Assembly (NCBI GenBank): GCA_016709765.1
Contig: JADJMD010000009.1
Coordinates: 248,001 to 312,000, forward strand
Length of the DNA stretch: 64,000 bases
Direction of reading: 5' to 3'
DNA from: Ignavibacteriales bacterium
GTDB taxonomy: Bacteria > Bacteroidota > Ignavibacteria > Ignavibacteriales > Ignavibacteriaceae
Below, one piece after another: positions 63,325 to 64,000 of this stretch. Each line of letters starts with the position of its first letter. Within the stretch, counting starts at the first letter, position 1. The translations under genes were made by a program, and so were the position numbers. The notes under the pieces were generated by a model. That model was given only the letters and a program-made list of their open reading frames with translations. It had not been told where the DNA came from and made no database searches.

Positions 63325-64000
63325 TTATTTCACTTTTAATGCAACCATAGTAATATCATCCTCTTGCTCTTTGTTCTCTGCCCATTCATCATTTATCTTT
63401 ATTATTTCTCTGATTATTTCATTAGCAGATAGGTCTTTCATATTAAAAAGCAATTTTTTCCCTTTATCCCACCCAAATATTTGTTTCTTTACATTCATTC
63501 TTTCAGCAATACCATCCGTAAGCACAAGTATAATATCACCTTTAAAAAGTTCGTAATTGTATAGCTCATACTTAAAATTTGGAAATCCGCCTAATGGTGG
63601 GCCACCGGATTCTATTTCAATAATATTTTTTGTGCTGCTTTGATAATATAATATTGGGGGCATTCCTGCACCAACTACCTGCAATTGATTATTACTAATT
63701 CTAAGAAAATGAAGAGACATATACATTGGTTGTAGCTTCATTGAAATTAGTGAATTATTGAATTGTGAAATTATATTATCAAGATCCGGTTGTGGAGATA
63801 AATTTAAAAATAATCCTTTGGAGACACTAACCAGCATACCAGCATTTAATCCATGACCAGTTGCATCACCAACAACTGCAGTCAAAGTATTTTTGTCAGA
63901 TAAATGAAAATCATAATAGTCGCCACCAACTTCTGTAGCTGTTTTCATATAAACTGCTATGTCAAGATTTGGTAAAGTTGGTATTTCTTTTGGGAGCATA
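63325..64000 (-). CDS. SpoIIE-type PP2C phosphatase, C-terminal part (cut by window edge)
   Basis: At least 224 residues; the reading frame continues past the window end. The PP2C/SpoIIE core has TEVGGDYYDFHLSD, VVGDATGHGLNAGMLVS and the later VLTDGIAERMN and EDDITMVAL metal-binding aspartates. These phosphatases dephosphorylate STAS antagonists such as the one 38 bases downstream. The N-terminal sensor domain is outside the window. The apparent ATG at 63999 is internal (preceding residues in the family are LLP-type linker). Confidence 0.92.
   Translation of the reverse strand, partial: MLPKEIPTLPNLDIAVYMKTATEVGGDYYDFHLSDKNTLTAVVGDATGHGLNAGMLVSVSKGLFLNLSPQPDLDNIISQFNNSLISMKLQPMYMSLHFLRISNNQLQVVGAGMPPILYYQSSTKNIIEIESGGPPLGGFPNFKYELYNYELFKGDIILVLTDGIAERMNVKKQIFGWDKGKKLLFNMKDLSANEIIREIIKINDEWAENKEQEDDITMVALKVK

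Overview
This is a low-GC chromosomal window of housekeeping and accessory genes, most likely from a member of the Ignavibacteria (Bacteroidota/Chlorobi group). The main pointers are three secreted proteins ending in type IX secretion (T9SS) sorting domains with the QNYPNPFNP hallmark, a ferredoxin-linked 2-oxoacid oxidoreductase, a fused E1 2-oxoacid dehydrogenase, sparse Shine-Dalgarno sites and frequent TTG starts. The taxonomic call is inference. I see no phage, transposase, CRISPR array, rRNA or replication origin.

Layout. 0-9.8 kb: an HDOD protein, a decayed propeller fragment, a methyltransferase, a creatininase-family enzyme, a membrane glycosyltransferase, an unknown alpha/beta-hydrolase, DoxX, and the nrnA-pepA pair. 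9.8-16.5 kb: the kor genes, nadE, a PspC/LiaF-like membrane pair and an alkyltransferase-like gene. Here korA, nadE and the alkyltransferase-like gene are each out of frame by one missing base at or next to a run of A. 16.5-22.5 kb: a glycerophosphodiesterase and a tight minus-strand operon pcm-miaA-atuA-atuA C-terminal domain-prfB, in which prfB carries the classical programmed +1 frameshift. 22.6-26.8 kb: two T9SS cargo genes that share an identical 617-bp 3' cassette including the terminator, then tRNA-Gly and tRNA-Cys.

27-34.6 kb: plsY-htrA-purB-peroxiredoxin in one plus-strand run, a tail-specific protease and two unknown genes. 34.8-46.7 kb: a lysine catabolism locus (Rrf2 regulator, aminoadipate-semialdehyde dehydrogenase, lysine 6-aminotransferase) interrupted by a 2295-residue triple beta-helix T9SS protein, then rsmI. 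46.6-60.9 kb: a continuous 13-gene minus-strand run. It starts with lpd, lipB, fused E1 and two-lipoyl E2, passes through an enoyl-CoA hydratase and apt, and ends in a seven-gene SpoIIM/DUF4129/DUF4350/MoxR/DUF58/RDD membrane cluster. 61-64 kb: rhodanese plus a membrane protein, a cysteine-less carboxymuconolactone-decarboxylase-like protein, and a STAS/SpoIIE-type phosphatase pair cut by the window edge.

The least expected structures are the duplicated T9SS cassette, a palindromic intergenic-type repeat that is translated as part of the E2 linker, the cluster of three single-base frame losses in 4 kb, and a 45-codon leader ORF with a 9-bp inverted repeat in front of the giant T9SS gene. No clearly new defence or mobile system is visible. 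The MoxR membrane cluster is the best candidate for a coherent but poorly understood system.
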